DNA of 43,896 nucleotides from an uncultured Chryseobacterium sp. (GTDB lineage Bacteria; Bacteroidota; Bacteroidia; Flavobacteriales; Weeksellaceae): positions 1-43,896 of the forward strand of contig NZ_CAKZIK010000079.1 of the NCBI RefSeq assembly GCF_936933875.1, in the 5' to 3' direction. The notes below the pieces were generated by a model. It saw nothing but the letters and a program-made list of their open reading frames with translations. It searched no databases and was not told the origin of the DNA. A program made the position numbers and the translations under genes. Below, piece by piece: positions 8,497-17,480 of the stretch (position 1 is its first letter; every line of letters begins with the position of its first letter).

Positions 8497-8570
8497 TGTT
8501 TTTTATTTTGACAGCAAAAGGCAGAAAAGTTCTGATTTATTGAAGTAAAATATTTAGATTTTTAAAGTGA

Positions 8571-8600
8571 ACAAAATAAAAATCTACAGATTTTTTATTT
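8571..8600 (-). terminator. Hairpin between dinB and rlmB
   Basis: AAAATAAAAATC, loop TACA, then GATTTTTTATTT form an AT-only stem of about 11 bp. It lies downstream of the DinB-family gene on the minus strand, where the arm supplies a T-rich end. The stem is weak, so this is a plausible terminator only. Confidence 0.4.
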
Positions 8601-8629
8601 GGCGGACTTTTTCCAAGAAACGAAAACCT

Positions 8630-8656
8630 AACTCTTTTGTGTCTTTTGTGGTTTTG
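8630..8656. repeat. Dispersed repeat D, copy 2
   Basis: AACTCTTTTGTGTCTTTTGT followed by GGTTTTG, three bases past the stop codon of the DinB-family gene. It is the reverse complement of the core at 3211-3236, with GAC in place of GTT in the variable position. Confidence 0.6.
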
Positions 8657-8658
8657 AA

Positions 8659-9135
8659 TTAATATTTTTCGCCCAAAAGAGCTCTTTTCTGCGCCATTGC
8701 ATAACCATAATGCAAACTCTCGTGCATGTTGTTGAAAATAATAGCATCCTGAATGCTTTTCAAATCCAAACCAAAACTCGTTGTGTAAGGCGTATAATCC
8801 GAAAAGAAATCTGCATCGTAATCTTTCATCAAAATTTTAGAAGTTTCAGTCAGCAAAAAAGCCAAATCGTCCACTTCACTTTGCTGAACATTTAAATTAG
8901 GTAATGTTCCTTTTTTATAAGTATCAATCCAGTATTTGTCAATTCTGAAAGGATTTCCGCTTAAATAATAGCAAAGCAACTGCTGTGTAGCAACGGTGTG
9001 CGCGATATTCCAGTAGATATTATTGTTGAAACCGTCCGGAATGGTTACCAAGTCCTGATGTGATGTGTTTTGCAGGATTTCCAGCAAATTTTTTCTCACC
9101 TGTCTGTGTGCCTGAAAATGATAGTTCATTATCAA
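8659..9135 (-). CDS. DinB family protein
   Basis: 158 residues, all predicted helical. HFQAHRQVRKNLLEIL, NIYWNIAHTVATQQLLCYYLSG and IIFNNMHESLHYGYAMAQKR correspond to the four-helix bundle of the DinB/YfiT superfamily; the histidines in the second and last of these (IAHTVATQQ, HESLHYGY) are at the places where the family binds a divalent metal. Members are thiol-dependent S-transferases in some bacteria, but the substrate here is unknown. Two in-frame starts are possible (9135 and 9129; MIMNYHF); the second is closer to the usual length. It is a single gene, followed by repeat D. Confidence 0.82.
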   Translation of the reverse strand: MIMNYHFQAHRQVRKNLLEILQNTSHQDLVTIPDGFNNNIYWNIAHTVATQQLLCYYLSGNPFRIDKYWIDTYKKGTLPNLNVQQSEVDDLAFLLTETSKILMKDYDADFFSDYTPYTTSFGLDLKSIQDAIIFNNMHESLHYGYAMAQKRALLGEKY

Positions 9136-9279
9136 AAATTTGCTTCAAAAATAGGGTAATTAAGTGAGAATGACAAGAATATTGGCGTGTAGAGGTTGGG
9201 TGTTTGATTTAAGATGAAGGGTGTTCTATTTATTCATAGTTGCTCAACATCCAGCATCCATCATCCATCATTTCGCGTT

Positions 9280-9294
9280 TTAACAAACTTTAAC
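9280..9294 (+). promoter_or_regulatory. Paired TTAAC boxes upstream of moxR
   Basis: TTAAC at 9280-9284 and 9290-9294, spaced 10 bp, in the 233-bp gap before the moxR operon. Similar boxes spaced 11 and 22 bp occur upstream of batC (14282, 14293, 14315). Helical spacing suggests a protein-binding site. This is a pattern observation; no regulator is known to me. Confidence 0.35.
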
Positions 9295-9368
9295 GCATTA
9301 TTGGCATTAATTGTGTTGATTGGCAAGCGTATTTATTAGAAATTTACAGATTAAATTTAAGCAAACCT

Positions 9369-10373
9369 ATGTCAGAACTACATCAAGCCGAAGATATCAG
9401 ACAATTAACAGAAAAAGTAAAGGAACAGAATTACTTTTTTTCGCTTTTAAAGCAGGAGATTAACAAGGCGATTATTGGGCAGGAATATATGGTGGACCGT
9501 TTGTTAATCGGTCTTTTAGGAAACGGACATATTCTTTTGGAAGGTGTACCCGGATTGGCAAAAACTTTGGCCATCAAAACGTTGGCAGATGCTGTACATG
9601 GAGAATTTTCGAGAATCCAGTTTACCCCGGATTTGCTTCCTGCAGATGTTGTAGGAACACAGATTTACAATATTAAAGAGAATGATTTCTCCATCAAACG
9701 CGGACCAATTTTTGCGAATTTTGTTTTGGCGGATGAGATTAACCGTGCACCATCGAAAGTGCAGTCGGCCTTGCTTGAAGCGATGCAGGAAAAACAGGTA
9801 ACGATTGGTGATGAAACCATGCCTCTTCCGAAACCTTTCCTTGTTTTGGCAACCCAAAACCCAATTGATCAGGAAGGAACTTACCTTTTACCGGAAGCAC
9901 AAAGCGACCGTTTCATGCTGAAATGCACAATTTCGTATCCTGAATTGGAGGATGAAAGGAAAATCATGAAAATGGTGGCAACGCAACATCAACCAGAAAT
10001 CAAACCTGTGATTACTTTAGATAACGTTACCGAAGCCAAAAAACTCATCAACCAAATTTATGTGGATGAAAAAATTGAGAAATATATTCTCGATATGGTT
10101 TTTGCAACAAGATTCCCAGAAAAATATGGCTTAAATGAACTGAAAAATTACATCAGTTTCGGAGCTTCTCCTAGAGCTTCCATTAACCTTGCAATTGCTT
10201 CCAGAGCTTTAGCATTCCTAAAAAACAGAGCATTTGTTATTCCGGAAGATGTGAAAGAAATTGCTAAAGACGTTCTTCGCCACAGAATTGGTTTAAGTTT
10301 CGAAGCAGAAGCCGAAGAAATTACTGCCGACGAAATTGTGAACAGAATTTTAGCGAAAATTCAAGCACCATAA
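9369..10373 (+). CDS. MoxR family AAA+ ATPase
   Basis: 334 residues. The Walker A motif GVPGLAKT is at 59-66, Walker B FVLADEINRA at 118-127, and the sensor 1 and arginine-finger region LATQNPIDQEGTY...PEAQSDRFM at 160-183, followed by a helical lid domain. MoxR ATPases act as chaperones for metal or cofactor insertion, or for assembling VWA-domain protein complexes. Here it heads the aerotolerance operon: a DUF58 protein and two VWA proteins follow, as in Bacteroides batI and Francisella. The start MSELHQ is preceded by a 200-bp leader region containing the paired TTAAC boxes. Confidence 0.93.
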   Translation: MSELHQAEDIRQLTEKVKEQNYFFSLLKQEINKAIIGQEYMVDRLLIGLLGNGHILLEGVPGLAKTLAIKTLADAVHGEFSRIQFTPDLLPADVVGTQIYNIKENDFSIKRGPIFANFVLADEINRAPSKVQSALLEAMQEKQVTIGDETMPLPKPFLVLATQNPIDQEGTYLLPEAQSDRFMLKCTISYPELEDERKIMKMVATQHQPEIKPVITLDNVTEAKKLINQIYVDEKIEKYILDMVFATRFPEKYGLNELKNYISFGASPRASINLAIASRALAFLKNRAFVIPEDVKEIAKDVLRHRIGLSFEAEAEEITADEIVNRILAKIQAP

Positions 10374-10406
10374 ATGAGTTGGAGAGTTATTGAGTTATTG
10401 AGTTTT

Positions 10407-10430
10407 GTAGAGACGCGATTTATCGCGTGT
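10407..10430. repeat. Dispersed palindromic repeat B, copy 1
   Basis: GTAGAGACGCGATTTATCGC followed by GTGT. ACGCGAT and ATCGCGT form a 7-bp hairpin with a 2-base centre. A second copy at 33841-33864 differs by one base in 24. It sits between moxR and the DUF58 gene, inside the operon. Confidence 0.85.
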
Positions 10431-10458
10431 CAAATCCAAAATAAACCCTGAACCGACT

Positions 10459-11322
10459 ATGCAAATAAAAGACATCGTCAAAAAAGTAAAGCAGATAGAG
10501 ATCCGTACTCGCAAGAAGACGGAGGCTACTTTAATGGGGCAGTATCACAGTGCTTTCAAAGGACAGGGGATGACTTTTTCGGAAGTTCGTCCTTATCAGT
10601 TTGGCGACGAAATCCGAAGAATAGATTGGAATAAGACGGCCCGTTTCCGTGAACCTTTCGTAAAGGTGATGGAAGAAGAACGCGAACTCACAATGATGTT
10701 GCTCGTTGATATTTCAGCTTCAATGGATTACGGAACAAAAACGCAGTTGAAGCGTGAATTTGTAGCAGAAATCGCGGCAAGTTTAGGCTTTTCAGCGGCG
10801 GGAAATAACGATAAAGTGGGTTTAATTTTATTTGCCGACAAAGTGTATAAAGTCATTCCTCCTGCAAAAGGAAGAAAACATATTTTGGCGATAATTAGTC
10901 ATATTTTAACGGCAGATTATGTTCCGGCTCAAAGTAAAGTGGATGCAGCTTTGGAATATATGATGAGCGTTTTCAAAAAGAAATCTTTCGTTTTTATGTT
11001 TTCTGATTTTGAAGACAGCTATGACGTGAAAATTTTGAAAATTGCTTCCAAAAAACATCAGGTTTTGGGTATGAGAATTTTTGACGAAAAAGACAACGAA
11101 ATTCCCGATGTTGGTTACACGCTTTTGCGAGATGCTGAAACCGGAAAACAAGTTTGGGCAAATACATCAAACGCTCGTTGGAGATATAATTTTGCGGAAG
11201 CTCAAAAGAAAAAAGTACAACAATTGCAGGAAGATTTCGACGGTTCTTCTGCCGGATTTTTAAATATCAATACAGGCGAAGATTATTCGAAATCGCTGTA
11301 TCAGTACTTTCAGAAAAGATAA
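10459..11322 (+). CDS. DUF58 domain protein (VWA-like), Bat operon
   Basis: 287 residues. The DUF58 signature VRPYQFGDEIRRIDWNKTAR lies at 43-62, followed by a VWA-like domain with the MIDAS-type motif DISAS at 84-88. The usual partner of a MoxR ATPase, probably a substrate or adaptor for it. It has no signal peptide or membrane segment, so it should be cytoplasmic. The gene is 85 bp after moxR, with repeat B in the gap, and its TAA is followed directly by the ATG of the next gene (11323). The role in oxidative-stress tolerance comes from genetic work on related operons in other Bacteroidota, not from this sequence. Confidence 0.9.
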   Translation: MQIKDIVKKVKQIEIRTRKKTEATLMGQYHSAFKGQGMTFSEVRPYQFGDEIRRIDWNKTARFREPFVKVMEEERELTMMLLVDISASMDYGTKTQLKREFVAEIAASLGFSAAGNNDKVGLILFADKVYKVIPPAKGRKHILAIISHILTADYVPAQSKVDAALEYMMSVFKKKSFVFMFSDFEDSYDVKILKIASKKHQVLGMRIFDEKDNEIPDVGYTLLRDAETGKQVWANTSNARWRYNFAEAQKKKVQQLQEDFDGSSAGFLNINTGEDYSKSLYQYFQKR

Positions 11323-12246
11323 ATGAAGAGGATTTTTAATTTTAGACCAGTGAAGAAATTTATTTACATATTTACTTTAGTTTTTGGAGTCGCTTTACAA
11401 GCTCAAACCCTTTATTCTAATCTGAACAAAAAGACTTTGGCACTTGGTGAACCCGGTGTTTACAAAATCCGCATTGATAATTTGGGTGGAAAAGATGTTC
11501 AGGCTGCTCCCAAAAACGAACTTCTCCCTTTTCATTTTGAAGAAATAAAAGACAGCATCAGCAAAGAAATGGACGTTTACGAACGCGTTATCGAATTTGC
11601 TGTTTTTGAAGAAGGAAAATATACCGTTCCCGCTTTCGAAATTAAAGTTGGAGACCAAATTCTGAAAACCGTTCCTTACGAATTACAGGTCGTTAATACT
11701 GCACAAAAGGCAGATAAAATCAATGATATCATGCAGAACAAACAGGTGAAGCTTGATGTAAAAGATTATTGGGAGCTCTATAAATGGTATATTCTCGGAC
11801 TTTTGATTCTTTTGGCTTTGATTTTCATTATTTGGCAAATTATCAAATATGGAAGAAAACGCAAAAGTGAACCTGTAGTTGCCACCAATCAAACTTTGAA
11901 GGAATTGGATAAGCTTCGCAAGAAAAAGTTCATTGAAGGTGGCGATTTCCGTTCTTTTTATGTTGAATTAATCGATATTACAAGAGGTTTTCTCACGAAA
12001 CAATATCATATTCCTGCCGATGTTTTGCTCACTGATGATTTAATTGCGATCATGAAGCACAACAACACGATTTCTCAGGAAAATGAAAAAGTGGTGGAAG
12101 ATATTTTCCTGCGCGGCGATATGGTGAAATTTGCCAAAACTTTTCCGGACCAACCGATGATGGAGAAGGATTTCGAGGACATTCGCAATTTTGTTAAACG
12201 CTCTTCTAAGGATTTGGAGTTTGAAAAACTGAGAAAAGATGTTTGA
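11323..12246 (+). CDS. Membrane-anchored Bat operon protein (BatD-like/DUF4381-like architecture)
   Basis: 307 residues. An N-terminal signal sequence (KFIYIFTLVFGVALQAQ), a periplasmic beta-rich domain of about 120 residues (TLYSNLNKKTLALGEPGVYKI onward), one transmembrane helix (WYILGLLILLALIFIIWQIIKYG, near 150-172) and a cytoplasmic helical domain holding KLRKKKFIEGGDFRSFYVEL and RGDMVKFAKTFPDQP. The order matches the small BatD/DUF4381-type proteins of MoxR operons, thought to link periplasmic events to the cytoplasmic ATPase. It starts at the base after the previous stop and overlaps batA by 8 bp (12239-12246), so translational coupling on both sides is likely. Confidence 0.78.
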   Translation: MKRIFNFRPVKKFIYIFTLVFGVALQAQTLYSNLNKKTLALGEPGVYKIRIDNLGGKDVQAAPKNELLPFHFEEIKDSISKEMDVYERVIEFAVFEEGKYTVPAFEIKVGDQILKTVPYELQVVNTAQKADKINDIMQNKQVKLDVKDYWELYKWYILGLLILLALIFIIWQIIKYGRKRKSEPVVATNQTLKELDKLRKKKFIEGGDFRSFYVELIDITRGFLTKQYHIPADVLLTDDLIAIMKHNNTISQENEKVVEDIFLRGDMVKFAKTFPDQPMMEKDFEDIRNFVKRSSKDLEFEKLRKDV

Positions 12247-13237
12247 CCTTAATTTCGAATTTTACAGTCCGTGGTTTTTACTTCTTTTCGCGCTGTTTAT
12301 TCCTTTGATATTAAGGGATTTGAGCAAAAAGAAAAGAGAAGGCGTAAAAGTTCCTACCACGCAAAACATGAAAGATTCCGGTGGAATTCTTTTCGTGCTG
12401 TTCCTGCTGAAAATATCAAAATATATCATTCTTTCCGCGCTAATTATCGCAATGGCAAGACCAAGAACGTTCACGATCTCTGATGACCGAGATGATACTA
12501 AAGGTGTAGATATTATGATGGCAGTTGATGTTTCTTTGAGTATGCTCGCAAAAGATTTGGAACCCGACCGTTTAACAGCACTGAAAGAAATCGCGAAAAA
12601 TTTCGTGCAACAACGTCCGAATGACAGAATTGGTTTGGTAACGTATTCCGGAGAAGCGTTAACGAAAGTTCCTGTAACGATGGATCATCAGGTTATGGAA
12701 GACGAACTCAATGTTCTCAATCCGCTTGAACTTCAACCCGGAACTGCAATTGGAGAAGGACTTTCTGTTGCAGTAAACCATTTGAAAGACAGCAAAGCGA
12801 AAAGTAAAATTATCATTTTGATGACCGACGGTGTAAATACCATCGAAAACGCAATGCCTACACAAACCGCTGCCGAATTGGCGAAAGGCAATGGTATCAA
12901 AGTTTATACAATCGGAATTGGAACCAATGGTTATGCTTTAATGCCGACACAAATTGATATTTTTGGCGACTTGGTTTTTAATGAAGTCGAGGTGAAAATT
13001 GATGAACCTGTTTTGCGGGAAATTGCGCAAACAACGGGCGGAAAATATTTTAGGGCCACCTCCAATCAAAGTTTAGAGGAAGTGTACAATGAGATTAACC
13101 AACTCGAGAAATCAGATACAAAATCATCCAAAATGTACAATTATTCGGAATATTTCAGAATTTTCCTTTGGATTGCTTTTGGAACGTTGCTTTTGGATGC
13201 ATTGCTTCGTTGGTTATTTTATAAATTTTTGAGTTAA
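12239..13237 (+). CDS. batA: BatA: VWA domain membrane protein
   Basis: 332 residues. Two transmembrane segments near the N-terminus (about 12-28 and 54-73), a periplasm- or cytoplasm-facing VWA domain with the full MIDAS set (DVSLS at 97-101, the threonine in PGTAIG near 169, and MTDG at 195-198) and a C-terminal transmembrane helix (FRIFLWIAFGTLLLDALLRW). This is the BatA architecture of Bacteroidota aerotolerance operons, in which metal-dependent protein binding by the VWA domain is expected. The start overlaps the previous gene by 8 bp, and batB follows after 5 bp. BatA and BatB are usually expected to form a complex. Confidence 0.9.
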   Translation: MFDLNFEFYSPWFLLLFALFIPLILRDLSKKKREGVKVPTTQNMKDSGGILFVLFLLKISKYIILSALIIAMARPRTFTISDDRDDTKGVDIMMAVDVSLSMLAKDLEPDRLTALKEIAKNFVQQRPNDRIGLVTYSGEALTKVPVTMDHQVMEDELNVLNPLELQPGTAIGEGLSVAVNHLKDSKAKSKIIILMTDGVNTIENAMPTQTAAELAKGNGIKVYTIGIGTNGYALMPTQIDIFGDLVFNEVEVKIDEPVLREIAQTTGGKYFRATSNQSLEEVYNEINQLEKSDTKSSKMYNYSEYFRIFLWIAFGTLLLDALLRWLFYKFLS

Positions 13238-13242
13238 GAAAA

Positions 13243-14250
13243 ATGAATTTTTACATAGGAAATTATTGGTATTTGTTGCTGTTGCTTGTTATTCCGGTGA
13301 TTGGTTTTCTATTGATGAATTTCATTAAATGGAGAAATAGCCGAAGAAATATTTTTGCGGAAAGCAGATTTCAGGAACAACTTTTCGAGAAATCAGGAAA
13401 GTTTTCTAAAATTTTTCCGTTGCTATATCTTATTGGTTTTCTGTTTCTTGTGTTGGCAATGCTCAATTTTTTAGGAGGAAAAGAAGAAGTGAAAACGGAG
13501 CAGAAACTCAATAATGTTATTTTTTTGATGGACGTTTCCAATTCGATGAATGCAGAAGACATCGCTCCAAGCCGTTTAACTGAAGCCAAAAACGTTATCG
13601 TTGGAACTTTAGGAAAAATGAAAAGCGACAGAGTAGGTGTTGTAGTTTTTGCAGGTGAAGCTGCGAGTATTATGCCTTTAACAACGGATTACACTGCTGC
13701 GGAAACTTATATCAGTGGCGTTGAAAGTTCTGTGGTAAAAATTCAGGGAACGGATTTTTTGAAGGCGATGGAAGTGGCGGTTCAGAAATTTAAAAACGTA
13801 CCGAAAGGTTCAAGACAGGTTGTTTTAATCAGTGATGGAGAAGATAATGAAGGAAATGAAAAATCTGCCATTAATTTAGCCAATAAAGAAGGAATTGCTA
13901 TTACTTCCGTAGGAATCGGTTCGGAAGAAGGAGCGCCGGTTCCGGAATACATTTATGGACAGTTAATGGGCTATAAAACCGACTTAACCGGACAAACGGT
14001 AATTACCAAAAGACAGGTAAATGCCTTACAAAATATGGCTTCTTCAACCGGTGGAAATTATGTGGATGGAAACAATTTGGATGCAGCTACAAGTCAGATA
14101 ATCAGTAGTTTATCAAAAAATAAAGGTTCATCTTCAATGATGGTAGAATCGCAGAATTCCGTCCATTACTATCAATATTTTTTGGCAGTTTCTTTGCTTA
14201 TGTTTATACTGATTTATCTGCTGAATCCGAAACGGGATTTCAATATTTAA
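13243..14250 (+). CDS. batB: BatB: VWA domain membrane protein
   Basis: 335 residues, a paralogue of BatA in build: transmembrane segments at about 9-27 and 57-76, a VWA domain with MIDAS motif DVSNS at 97-101 and ISDGEDNEGN later, and a C-terminal transmembrane helix (YFLAVSLLMFILIYLLNP). Position and order (batA, batB, batC, batD) identify it. A 95-bp gap with its own promoter-like sequence separates it from batC. Confidence 0.9.
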   Translation: MNFYIGNYWYLLLLLVIPVIGFLLMNFIKWRNSRRNIFAESRFQEQLFEKSGKFSKIFPLLYLIGFLFLVLAMLNFLGGKEEVKTEQKLNNVIFLMDVSNSMNAEDIAPSRLTEAKNVIVGTLGKMKSDRVGVVVFAGEAASIMPLTTDYTAAETYISGVESSVVKIQGTDFLKAMEVAVQKFKNVPKGSRQVVLISDGEDNEGNEKSAINLANKEGIAITSVGIGSEEGAPVPEYIYGQLMGYKTDLTGQTVITKRQVNALQNMASSTGGNYVDGNNLDAATSQIISSLSKNKGSSSMMVESQNSVHYYQYFLAVSLLMFILIYLLNPKRDFNI

Positions 14251-14281
14251 GCCTATAAATCAATATTTTAAAGAAAAATTT

Positions 14282-14338
14282 TTAACCGAAATTTAACAGT
14301 TTTATATCTAGATGTTAACATTAAATAGGATATTTTTG
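14282..14338 (+). promoter_or_regulatory. Candidate internal promoter and TTAAC boxes before batC
   Basis: A -7 box TATTTTTG at 14331-14338, followed by C, lies only 7-10 bp before the two adjacent ATG codons of batC, so a transcript from here would be nearly leaderless. Upstream, TTAAC occurs at 14282, 14293 and 14315 (spacings of 11 and 22 bp), echoing the pair before moxR. No convincing -33 TTG is seen. Confidence 0.45.
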
Positions 14339-14345
14339 CACTGAC

Positions 14346-15083
14346 ATGATGAAAAAGCTTTACATACTGATGTTTGCCATATTTCTTGGGTTGAATTTTA
14401 TTTCTGCTCAGGAAAATTACAATACCCTCGTTTACGAAGGCAACCGTCAGTTCGAAAAGAAAAACTATGAAGCGTCGTCTTCAAAATATATGGCTGCAGT
14501 AAAACTGAATGACAAAGATTTTACAGCACATTATAATTTAGCCAATTCCCTTTACAAAAGAGAAAAATACGAAGAAGCTCAGGCTGAATATCAAAAAGCT
14601 CAGGCTCTTGCTCAAACTTTACCGGATAAATCTGCTGCCCTTTATAATTTGGGAAATACTTACATGCAGACCAATAATCACGAAAAGGCTGCAGAATTCT
14701 ACAAGCAGGCTTTGAAGCAGGACCCTTACAACGAAACCATCCGCAAAAATTATGAAATTGCCAAGCTGAAAGAAAAAGAACAGCAAAATCAGCAGAATCA
14801 GAAAAATAACGGTGGCGGTGGCGGCGGAAAAGATAAGCAGGAATCCAAAGACGGAAAAGGTGAAAAGCAAAATGGAGGACAAGGCGGAAATGAAAAAGGT
14901 GAAGGTGGCGAAAACGGCAACAATCCGGACCAAAATAAAAACGAAAACAACGGAAGCAATATTCCTAAAGACCAACAGAACGCAATTTTAAACCGTGTAG
15001 AAAACAAGGAGCGCGAAACCGCCCGCAAGATTTTAAATAAAAATTCTTACTCGATGCCGCAAAGCAATGAGAAGGATTGGTGA
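14346..15083 (+). CDS. batC: BatC: tetratricopeptide repeat protein
   Basis: 245 residues with a signal peptide (KKLYILMFAIFLGLNFISAQ), two to three TPR units between about 25 and 150 (FTAHYNLANSLYKREKYEEA, then AALYNLGNTYMQTNNHEKAA) and a low-complexity tail rich in Gly, Asn, Lys and Glu, with GGGGGGKDK near residue 158. The last 45 residues (IPKDQQNAILNRVENKE ... SYSMPQSNEKDW) are ordered and conserved in BatC proteins. It is probably a periplasmic scaffold for BatA/BatB/BatD. Two ATGs are adjacent (14346 and 14349). Its TGA overlaps the batD ATG (TGATG at 15081-15085). Confidence 0.88.
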   Translation: MMKKLYILMFAIFLGLNFISAQENYNTLVYEGNRQFEKKNYEASSSKYMAAVKLNDKDFTAHYNLANSLYKREKYEEAQAEYQKAQALAQTLPDKSAALYNLGNTYMQTNNHEKAAEFYKQALKQDPYNETIRKNYEIAKLKEKEQQNQQNQKNNGGGGGGKDKQESKDGKGEKQNGGQGGNEKGEGGENGNNPDQNKNENNGSNIPKDQQNAILNRVENKERETARKILNKNSYSMPQSNEKDW

Positions 15084-16828
15084 TGCAGTACAAAATAACT
15101 TCCATATTATTCTTTTTAATCTCTGTAATTACTTACGGACAGGTAAATCTCGCTGCAGATACTGATAAAAAAGAAGTGAATGGAAAAGATTTAATTAATC
15201 TTACGGTAATTCTTGAAATTAACGGACCGGAACTGATTCAGGAGAGTTCGCTTAAACTTCCTGACCTTTCCAAATTCAATATTGTTGGAAGTGCTTCCGA
15301 AAGAAATACTTTGCTCGACCCAAAAACCAATGTTGCCATTAATCAGTTGGTATATGAAATTGTTTTGGAACCGAAACAGAGCGGTAAAATTAAAATCGGT
15401 TCTGCATTGGTGCAGGTGAACGGAAAAATGTACAAATCCGAACCTTTTGATGTTTTTGTGAATGACGCGATTATCGCCGACAAAAACGTTGGGAAAACTT
15501 ACGAAGACGTTTATCTGAACATGGAACTTCAGGACACTGAAGTTTATAAAAATCAGCCAACGATTGCGGTTCTTCGTGCTTACAGCAAGGATTTTAATAA
15601 TCTGAGAAAAGTAGGAAATGTAGAATTTCCGAAACAGGACAATGTAAAAATTCGTCCGGTAAGTCTTGAAAAATCAGAAATAGAACAGAACGGAAAATCC
15701 AAAGTTTCATCGCAGGTGATTGCGGTAGTGATGATTTTTCCGAAAGAATCAGGTAAGATTGCGATAAAACCAGCTTCTGTTTCTTACAAAGATTCCGGAA
15801 CGAAAATCGAAAAAATTTCTTCGAATAAAACGAGTCTTCATGTTAAAAATTTACCATCAGGTTCTCCGGTGAATTTCAAAAACGCCGTGGGAAATTATCA
15901 TCTTACAATTGAAGCGCCAATTAAAAACGCAAGATTGGAAGTAAATAAACCTATTGATGTTTTGGTAAAAGTCACTGGTGAAGGGAACCTTACTGAAGCT
16001 TTATTGCCGAAAATTTTGGAATCTGCAAGCTATACTTTGTATAAACCTAATTTTTCAGAACATGTTAAAAACGGCAGCAAAGGTTTGAAGGGTGTTGTAG
16101 ATGCACATTACATCATCGTTCCGAAAAAACCTGGAGATGTTTTAATCCGTACGGAACCTTTTGCTTATTTCGACCCTGCGAAGCAGAAATACATCAATTT
16201 GGGTACTCAAACTTTAGCTTTGAATGTGATGACTCCGGAGCAGATTTCTGAAGCAAAAACCGCTTTGGAAAAAGTGAACGAATACACCAACAATGTTTTA
16301 GAAACGGTAAACACTCCAATTCTTCAAACCGAAAACCTTAAAGTAGAGCCTGCAACCCACAAAATAAGCTGGAAAACTTTAGTTTCCAATTATTCTGTTA
16401 TTCTTGCGTTTATGGGACTTTTGGCGATAGGTTATACCTTCTACAGCAAAACTAAAGAGAAGAAATTGCAGCCGGCTCTTAAACAATTGGGTTCTGTATC
16501 AGAAACGGAAGCAAAAATTCGTGAGAAGATGATTGCTGAACAGCAAATGGATTTCAGTCAGTTAAATTCACTTCTTGATAACGAAAAATATTCCGCATTT
16601 TTTGATGAATTCGAAACGGTAAATAAAGCTGTAGAAAACAATATCAAACAAAAATTTGGTACTTCTGTTACCAATTATATTGCTAATTCCAAAGGCACTT
16701 CCGCGTCAGAAAACTACCGCAGATTGCTACAGCAAATGAATATGGAGAAATATGCTCCTGTTCATTCTAAAGAGCAGCTTTCTGAAATTTTGGACGGTTT
16801 CCAAACCATTTGGAAAGACCTTGTGTAA
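15083..16828 (+). CDS. batD: BatD family protein
   Basis: 581 residues from the ATG at 15083, chosen because it overlaps the batC stop (TGATG) and opens the signal peptide MQYKITSILFFLISVITYGQ; TTG and GTG codons just upstream would add only two residues. A periplasmic part of several immunoglobulin-like beta domains (about 25-400; KDLINLTVILEINGPE, PKQSGKIKIGSALVQV) precedes one transmembrane helix (VSNYSVILAFMGLLAIGYTFY, near 435) and a cytoplasmic helical domain (DFSQLNSLLDNEKYSAFFDE onward). It is the final Bat protein, and its cytoplasmic domain resembles that of the 307-residue protein at 11323. Confidence 0.9.
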   Translation: MQYKITSILFFLISVITYGQVNLAADTDKKEVNGKDLINLTVILEINGPELIQESSLKLPDLSKFNIVGSASERNTLLDPKTNVAINQLVYEIVLEPKQSGKIKIGSALVQVNGKMYKSEPFDVFVNDAIIADKNVGKTYEDVYLNMELQDTEVYKNQPTIAVLRAYSKDFNNLRKVGNVEFPKQDNVKIRPVSLEKSEIEQNGKSKVSSQVIAVVMIFPKESGKIAIKPASVSYKDSGTKIEKISSNKTSLHVKNLPSGSPVNFKNAVGNYHLTIEAPIKNARLEVNKPIDVLVKVTGEGNLTEALLPKILESASYTLYKPNFSEHVKNGSKGLKGVVDAHYIIVPKKPGDVLIRTEPFAYFDPAKQKYINLGTQTLALNVMTPEQISEAKTALEKVNEYTNNVLETVNTPILQTENLKVEPATHKISWKTLVSNYSVILAFMGLLAIGYTFYSKTKEKKLQPALKQLGSVSETEAKIREKMIAEQQMDFSQLNSLLDNEKYSAFFDEFETVNKAVENNIKQKFGTSVTNYIANSKGTSASENYRRLLQQMNMEKYAPVHSKEQLSEILDGFQTIWKDLV

Positions 16829-16845
16829 TTCTCAGAAAAAAGTTA

Positions 16846-16853
16846 TATTTTTG
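16846..16853 (+). promoter_or_regulatory. Candidate -7 box for marC
   Basis: TATTTTTG, 19 bp before the marC ATG. The surrounding ATATTTTTGAGAAATTAA is repeated almost exactly before the hydrolase gene at 30246. No clear TTG at the right distance. Confidence 0.45.
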
Positions 16854-16872
16854 AGAAATTAACAATTTCATT

Positions 16873-17469
16873 ATGTTCGATTTATTTTCCTGGAAAGAAA
16901 CGCTCACCACATCGATGGTTTTATTTGCAGTAATCGATATTGTAGGTTCCATCCCTATTATTGTAAGTTTGAAGCAAAAATTCGGAAAAATTGAAGCCGA
17001 ACGTGCAACTATTGTTGCATGTTTATTGATGATTGCCTTTCTTTTTATCGGAGATAAAATCCTGAAATTTATTGGAGTTGATGTAAATTCTTTTGCGATT
17101 GCTGGTGCTTTCGTGATTTTTGTTATCGCTGTGGAAATGATTTTGGGCATCGAAATTCATAAAAATACAGAAGCCAAATCCGCATCTATTGTTCCAATTG
17201 CATTTCCATTAATTGCAGGAGCCGGAACATTGACGACCACGCTTTCTTTACGTGCGGAATATCATGATATCAACATTATTGTGGGGATTATCATCAACAC
17301 AATTTTCGTATATTTGGTGCTGAAATCTGCGAACTGGCTCGAACGCAAAATGGGCGATGGAACCTTGCAGGTTTTACAGAAGGTTTTCGGAATTATTTTG
17401 TTGGCAATTTCAATAAAGCTGTTTACAGCGAACTTTGCGCAGTTGTTCCAAAACTATGTTGACTTTTAA
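16873..17469 (+). CDS. MarC family integral membrane protein
   Basis: 198 residues with six hydrophobic segments and the family's internal duplication. FAVIDIVGSIPIIVSLK near residue 17 and IAFPLIAGAGTLTTTLSLRAE near 114 are MarC hallmarks (PF01914). The function is unknown, and the old link to multiple antibiotic resistance was withdrawn. It has its own -7 box after batD and is followed after 11 bp by a small membrane protein, so the two probably share a transcript. Confidence 0.9.
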   Translation: MFDLFSWKETLTTSMVLFAVIDIVGSIPIIVSLKQKFGKIEAERATIVACLLMIAFLFIGDKILKFIGVDVNSFAIAGAFVIFVIAVEMILGIEIHKNTEAKSASIVPIAFPLIAGAGTLTTTLSLRAEYHDINIIVGIIINTIFVYLVLKSANWLERKMGDGTLQVLQKVFGIILLAISIKLFTANFAQLFQNYVDF

Positions 17470-17480
17470 ATCTAAAAAAA

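Noticed and set aside
14798..15028. Minus-strand ORF with a run of prolines
   Set aside because: It is the antisense of the glycine-rich low-complexity tail of BatC.
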